64,000 nucleotides of DNA from Skermanella pratensis (GTDB taxonomy: Bacteria; Pseudomonadota; Alphaproteobacteria; Azospirillales; Azospirillaceae): contig NZ_CP030265.1 of the NCBI RefSeq assembly GCF_008843145.1, positions 453,501 to 517,500 on the forward strand, written 5' to 3'. This document shows, piece after piece, positions 60,037 to 64,000 of the stretch; position 1 is the first letter of the stretch, and each line of letters opens with the position of its first letter. The notes beneath the pieces were generated by a model. The model saw only the letters and a program-made list of their open reading frames with translations, was not told the DNA's origin and did not search any database. A program made the position numbers and the translations under genes.

Positions 60037-61002
60037 TCAGTCGCCGACGCCCCCGAGTCGCAGGTCTTCGGCCGGGGCCGATCCGGTCCTGGCCCGGCGG
60101 CGATCCTGGGCCGCGACCAGCCGCTCCATCAGCTTCAGGTCGGTCGGGCCGAGCGTCAGCGCGGTATCGACCCACAGGTCGGTGATGTCGTTCAGGTCCT
60201 GCAGGGTGATCGGGTTGACCCGCTGGCGCGCCTGGTAGATCGCCCGGTGGGCGGCGTGGCGGCGGCCGTTCTTGCGGACATAGTCGAGCAGGACCTCCTC
60301 GCCTTCGCCGTCCTCGGCCAGGACGTCGACGATGCCCATGTCGTACAGCTCAGCGCCGGTGTGGATTCGGCCGCTCATGATCAGCTTCTCGGCGATGGCG
60401 GCGCTGCTCCGGCGGGCGAGGAAGTTGTAGGCGCCCATGCCGGGGAACAGGTTGAACATCACCTCGGGCAGGCCGAACTTGGCGCTGCGCTCGGCCACGA
60501 TGACGTTGGCCGACAGCGCCGCCTCGAACCCGCCGCCCAGCGCGTCGCCCTGGACCAGGGACATGGTGATCACCGGCAGGTCGAGCGCCACCGAATTGGC
60601 GTGGATCTCCGCGACGCAGGCCCGGGCATAGGTCGTCAGCGCGTCGCGGTCGCGCCGGCGGATCAGATGGGCGAACAGGCCGAGATCGCCGCCCAGATTG
60701 AAGACGCCCGGCATCCGCGATCCCAGGACCACGTACTTGACCTGCGGCTCGGCGGTGTCGCCGCGCGAGGCCAGCATCTGGCGGACCCTGCGCAGCTCCC
60801 GGAGGACGCCCGGGGTGAAGCTCGGCCTGTCGCTGAAGCGGAAACGGCACCAGAAGACGCCGGTACCGGCGTCGAAGTCGATGTCGAGTTCGCGGAACTG
60901 GCGGTCGAGCTGAAGCGGGGCGCGCCGGGACTGCTCCGGGACAGCGGCGGTCTTTTCAATTTTAAACGAATTGAGAAGGTGGCCGCTAATCTGCTCAAGC
61001 AT
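60037..61002 (-). CDS. rpfF: RpfF-like DSF synthase (enoyl-CoA hydratase family)
   Basis: The 321-residue crotonase-family enzyme matches RpfF, which makes cis-2-unsaturated fatty-acid signals (DSF): FNLGGDLGLFAHLIRR, HANSVALDLPVITMSLVQGD and GLPEVMFNLFPGMGAYNFL. The two catalytic glutamates are present with exact 20-residue spacing (in GGGFEAAL and in GLPEVMF), matching E141 and E161 of the Xanthomonas enzyme. ATG 61002 has GGAGAG close upstream; ATG 61014 and GTG 61017 are alternatives. It is divergent from a REC-PAS-HisKA_2 gene, which may be its signalling partner. Confidence 0.85.
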   Translation of the reverse strand: MLEQISGHLLNSFKIEKTAAVPEQSRRAPLQLDRQFRELDIDFDAGTGVFWCRFRFSDRPSFTPGVLRELRRVRQMLASRGDTAEPQVKYVVLGSRMPGVFNLGGDLGLFAHLIRRRDRDALTTYARACVAEIHANSVALDLPVITMSLVQGDALGGGFEAALSANVIVAERSAKFGLPEVMFNLFPGMGAYNFLARRSSAAIAEKLIMSGRIHTGAELYDMGIVDVLAEDGEGEEVLLDYVRKNGRRHAAHRAIYQARQRVNPITLQDLNDITDLWVDTALTLGPTDLKLMERLVAAQDRRRARTGSAPAEDLRLGGVGD

Positions 61003-61347
61003 GACTCTCTCCATCACTTCCAGTATGCAAGGCGTCAGCCGGTTAGGTCCGCGTTCGCCAAGGTCAGGGTGGGCTCTCTCTCACCCATTATTTTGGGGTA
61101 CAAACCTAAGAAACGGTTAATTGTATCTATCGTGTTTGCATGCGGGCTTTGATTTATTGGTGGTGTCGTTCTAGATTTGTCATCGTAAGAATTGCGCTGA
61201 ATGCCGTATTTACATTCAGTAAAGTTTTGGAAAGCCAGGATGGTCCGGGCCTGCCCATGAGCCGATCCCGGTCTCACTCGATGACTGTCGGGACATGCGG
61301 GTTCCCGTCCTGATGACGACGTCACGTTTTGAGGAATTGACGCTACG
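61003..61347. promoter_or_regulatory. AT-rich divergent promoter region with inverted repeat
   Basis: About 345 bases separate the divergent rpfF-like and REC-PAS genes. The middle (61080-61220) is markedly AT-rich. It contains the inverted repeat CTGAATG-N9-CATTCAG (61197-61203 with 61213-61219), a candidate operator for either gene. No coding sequence is seen. Confidence 0.5.
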
Positions 61348-62886
61348 GTGAGTTTCTTGAGGGTTTCCGTCTCCGAAACGGGGGTCGCCATCATGGGCGC
61401 CGAGGTCTTCATCATCGACGACCGCAGCGTCAATCGGAAAATCCTGACCAAGTTCGCGTCTTTGGTCGGCGACGACATCAACGTGTCCGCCTTTCCCAAT
61501 CCCGTGGAAGCCCTGGAGGCCTGCGCGCGGACGGTGCCCGACCTGGTCATCACGGACTTCAAGATGCCGCTGATGGACGGGGCCGGATTCATCCGGAACC
61601 TGCGCGGCCATCCCGGCACCGCCGACGTGCCGGTGATCGTCGTGACCGCCTACGAGGACCACGAGATCCGGCGCGAGGCGCTGGAGGCCGGGGCGACCGA
61701 CTTCATCCTCAGCCCGGTCGATCCCTGGGAGTTCCAGACCCGCGCCCGCAACCTCCTGCGGCTGCGCGCCCAGCAGTTCGTGATCCACCGCCAGACTGTG
61801 CGGGAAAGCGAGGAACGGTTCCGCCTGCTGGTGGAGGGGGTGCGCGACTATGCCATCGTGATGCTCGACCCGGCCGGGCTGGTGACCAGCTGGAACGCCG
61901 GCGCGGAGCGCCTTCTGGGCTATTGCGAGGCGGAGATCCTGGGGCGTCCCGCCGGAGTGCTCGACCCCGCCGCGGGCACCGAGGGTGCGCCGGGCGGGGG
62001 CCCGACCGGCGAAGGGGCATCGGGCGGCGTGGGCGCCATGCTGGCGCTGGCGGCGTCGGACGGCAGCGTCCACGGCGAGCATGTCCGCGTGCGGAAGGAC
62101 GGCTCCCGCTTCCAGGCCGACATCCTGGTGACGGCGATGCGCGACGATGCCGGCCGGCTCGCCGGCTTCTCCATGGTCACCCACGACATCACGACCCGCC
62201 GCGACATGGAGGCGGCGCTGCGCGACGCCCTGGCCGAAAGCCAGGTCCTGCTGCGCGAGCTTCATCACCGCGTGCGCAACAACCTGCAGGTCATCAGCAC
62301 CGTGCTGTACCTCCAGACGCTGGGCATGCCGGAAGGCGACCTGAAGCACGGCTTCCGCCGGACCCAGCAGCGGATCGACGGGCTGGGGCTGCTGTTCCGC
62401 AACCTGCTGGGACCCAGCCGGATCACCAGCGTCAGGTTCGACGGCTACCTCGTCGACCTGTGCACCAGCCTGGTCCGCGACTTCGACGCCGGCCGCCAGC
62501 TGGCGCGCCGGGCCGACATCGGTTCGCTGGCGCTCGAACTGGACATGGCGGGGCCGCTCGGGCTCGTGATCGCCGAGATCCTGTTCACGGCGGCCGAGGG
62601 CGCGCCGGCCCCGGCGGGGGGCGGGGGCGGGGGCGGCCTGGCGGTTCGGGTGGAGCCCGAGTCGGGCGGCCTGAGGCTGAGCTTCGAGTTCGACCGCGAC
62701 CCCGGCGCGGGACCGTCCCAGGTCGGCGGCCGGTACGGGCTCGGCCCCGCCGTCATGGCGGCTCTCGTGGACCAGCTCGGCGCCCGCATCTCCCTCGACG
62801 AGGCGCTGACGGACGAAGCGGCCGGCCCCGAAAGCCGGGCGCGGATCTCGCTGACCATGCCGGCGAGCCTGTTCGAGCCTGTCTGA
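61348..62886 (+). CDS. REC-PAS-HisKA_2 sensor protein with degenerate ATPase domain
   Basis: The 512-residue protein has a receiver domain (EVFIIDDRSVNRKILTKF; phospho-Asp in LVITDFKMPLMDG; Lys replaced region at FILSPVD), a PAS domain (about 150-280) and a HisKA_2/HWE-type dimerisation region with ELHHRVRNNLQVISTVLY that keeps the His. The following ATPase part lacks the usual N-box Asn: the family pattern LxxNELxxNA reads LGLVIAEILFTAAEGA, and a Gly/Pro-rich loop interrupts it. It may be unable to bind ATP and may work as a phosphotransfer or sensing partner. Start GTG 61348 is uncertain; ATG 61393 (MGAEVFIIDD) is equally plausible. Confidence 0.8.
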   Translation: MSFLRVSVSETGVAIMGAEVFIIDDRSVNRKILTKFASLVGDDINVSAFPNPVEALEACARTVPDLVITDFKMPLMDGAGFIRNLRGHPGTADVPVIVVTAYEDHEIRREALEAGATDFILSPVDPWEFQTRARNLLRLRAQQFVIHRQTVRESEERFRLLVEGVRDYAIVMLDPAGLVTSWNAGAERLLGYCEAEILGRPAGVLDPAAGTEGAPGGGPTGEGASGGVGAMLALAASDGSVHGEHVRVRKDGSRFQADILVTAMRDDAGRLAGFSMVTHDITTRRDMEAALRDALAESQVLLRELHHRVRNNLQVISTVLYLQTLGMPEGDLKHGFRRTQQRIDGLGLLFRNLLGPSRITSVRFDGYLVDLCTSLVRDFDAGRQLARRADIGSLALELDMAGPLGLVIAEILFTAAEGAPAPAGGGGGGGLAVRVEPESGGLRLSFEFDRDPGAGPSQVGGRYGLGPAVMAALVDQLGARISLDEALTDEAAGPESRARISLTMPASLFEPV

Positions 62887-62979
62887 CCCCTGGCGCGATC
62901 CCGCCCGTTTGACCTGGATCAATCGGGGTAGGGACGGTTTGGTATATAGGGTTGTCCTTGCAGCAAGGAGGACGACCGC

Positions 62980-63501
62980 ATGGCGAGGCCGATTGCCGCC
63001 CCGACCGGGCGCGAAAGGATGTTCGGCGAAGACGAGATCATCGTCAGCAAGACCGACCTGAAGGGCCGGATCACCTACGCCAACTCGGTGTTCCTCAGGA
63101 TCGCGGGCTACGACGAGGCCGAGGTGCTGGGCCGGCCCCACAGCATCATCCGCCATCCCGACATGCCGCGGGCGGTGTTCAAGCTGCTGTGGGAGACGAT
63201 CGCCTCCGGGCGGGAGATCTTCGCCTACGTCAAGAACATGGCGCGCGACGGGGACCATTACTGGGTGTTCGCCCATGTCACGCCGAGCTTCGACATGGCC
63301 GGCGCGATCACCGGCTACCACTCCTTCCGCCGCTGGGCGAGGCGCGACGCCATCGCCGCGGTCGAGCCGCTGTACGGCAGGATGCTCGCCGCCGAGTCGG
63401 CGGGCGGCCGGCGGGACGGCATGACGGCCTCCACGGCGCTGCTGCTCGAAGCGGTGGAGCGGAAGGGGGGCGGCTATGACGCGTTCATCCTCGCTCTCTA
63501 G
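62980..63501 (+). CDS. Aer-like PAS-domain protein
   Basis: The 173-residue protein has one PAS domain close to that of the aerotaxis receptor Aer: IIVSKTDLKGRITYANSVFL, RPHSIIRHPDMPRAVFKLLW and YVKNMARDGDHYWVFAHVTP. No membrane span or methyl-accepting region is present, so it probably senses redox state through a bound flavin and passes the signal to a separate receptor. It overlaps the next gene, a chemoreceptor, by 26 bases. Confidence 0.85.
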   Translation: MARPIAAPTGRERMFGEDEIIVSKTDLKGRITYANSVFLRIAGYDEAEVLGRPHSIIRHPDMPRAVFKLLWETIASGREIFAYVKNMARDGDHYWVFAHVTPSFDMAGAITGYHSFRRWARRDAIAAVEPLYGRMLAAESAGGRRDGMTASTALLLEAVERKGGGYDAFILAL

Positions 63502-64000
63502 GATTCGCGCGCTGGCGGGCGCCATCGCCGCGGCCGGGGCCGCCGGCGCCCTGCTGCCGCTTTTCGCTTCCGAGTCCCTGCCGGTCTGGTGGAGCGCCGT
63601 GCCGCTCGCCGCCGTGCTGGGGGCCGCTGTCGCCATCCTGGTCCTCGCCGGACGGATCGAGCGGGCGATCCGGCGCGCCGACGCCGTATGCGCCGAGGCC
63701 GCCGCCGGCAACTACGACCGCCGGATCACCGGTGTGCGGGAGGGCGGCGATCTCGGCCGCCTGTTCATCAGGGTCAACGACGTGCTCGACCTCGCCGATT
63801 GCTTCAGCCGCGAGGTCGGGGCCGCTATGGACCATGCCAGCCGCAAGCTCTATTACCGCCGGGTGACCCTGGCCGGCCTCAAGGGCTGCTACCGCGCCGT
63901 GGCCGAGGTGATCAACCGCTCGGTGGCCGACATGAAGGAGCGCGACCGCGTCCTGGCCGAGGCCGAGCAAGACATCGCCGACTTGGTCGAGGCGGCGTCG
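63476..64000 (+). CDS. Methyl-accepting chemotaxis-type receptor, N-terminal part (runs off window)
   Basis: The 175 visible residues (MTRSSSLSRIRALAGAIAAA start) have two closely spaced membrane helices with only a short loop between and then a HAMP-like region (AGRIERAIRRADAVCAEAAA) and a helical, Glu-rich stretch AEAEQDIADLVEAAS. This matches receptors that lack a periplasmic sensing domain and pair with a separate PAS protein. GGAAGGGGGGCGGCT precedes the start. The signalling domain lies outside the window. Confidence 0.75.
   Translation, partial: MTRSSSLSRIRALAGAIAAAGAAGALLPLFASESLPVWWSAVPLAAVLGAAVAILVLAGRIERAIRRADAVCAEAAAGNYDRRITGVREGGDLGRLFIRVNDVLDLADCFSREVGAAMDHASRKLYYRRVTLAGLKGCYRAVAEVINRSVADMKERDRVLAEAEQDIADLVEAAS

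Overview
The window is GC-rich (roughly 65-70%) bacterial chromosome, most likely from an alphaproteobacterium of the Azospirillum/Skermanella type (Rhodospirillales). The grounds are an oxygen-sensitive alphaproteobacterial-type NifA, a DivL-like kinase with tyrosine at the phospho-acceptor position, split glycyl-tRNA synthetase genes, pyruvate phosphate dikinase, and a polyprenyl diphosphate synthase close to ubiA and ubiD. The species is inference; the gene content is read from the sequence.

Layout. 1-5.1 kb: start of an RTX calcium-binding protein, an OmpA-like lipoprotein, a secreted beta-helix protein and an AAC(3)-family acetyltransferase. 5.3-6.6 kb: a small toxin-antitoxin patch with an intact HepT/MntA pair beside remnants of an antitoxin gene and of a DUF3883-like gene, then tRNA-Ser. 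7-13 kb: a GntR regulator and a DctPQM TRAP transporter with kduI, kduD and a kdgF-like cupin, an uptake and catabolic operon for unsaturated uronates. 13.5-17.3 kb: nifA and a catalase, followed by a mosaic repeat array (17.3-18.0 kb). 18.1-19.6 kb: a Fic protein.

20-28.2 kb is the accessory core: an IS110-family element with a plausible bridge-RNA region, then a lower-GC, tightly coupled operon hsdM-hsdS-AAA ATPase-HNH nuclease. A type I methyltransferase is joined there to a Septu-like ATPase/nuclease pair and no hsdR is visible. hsdS is split by an IS5/IS427-type element whose removal restores the frame exactly.

28.7-64 kb is mostly housekeeping: Fe-alcohol dehydrogenase and cupin; a manC/glycosyltransferase-9 surface-polysaccharide group; ygfZ; meaB-ppdK; glyQ-glyS; a TPP-riboswitch-controlled thiO-thiS-thiG operon; an S49 peptidase, a methyltransferase and a DUF2007 protein; polyprenyl diphosphate synthase; tRNA-Pro; the DivL-like kinase (frameshifted); ubiA and ubiD; DUF3616; a Bcr/CflA-type transporter; an RpfF-like DSF synthase opposite a REC-PAS-HisKA_2 protein; and a PAS protein overlapping a chemoreceptor that runs off the end.

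Two genes (the DivL-like kinase and a methyltransferase) each need one extra G/C in a homopolymer to be intact, so base-calling errors should be considered before calling them pseudogenes.
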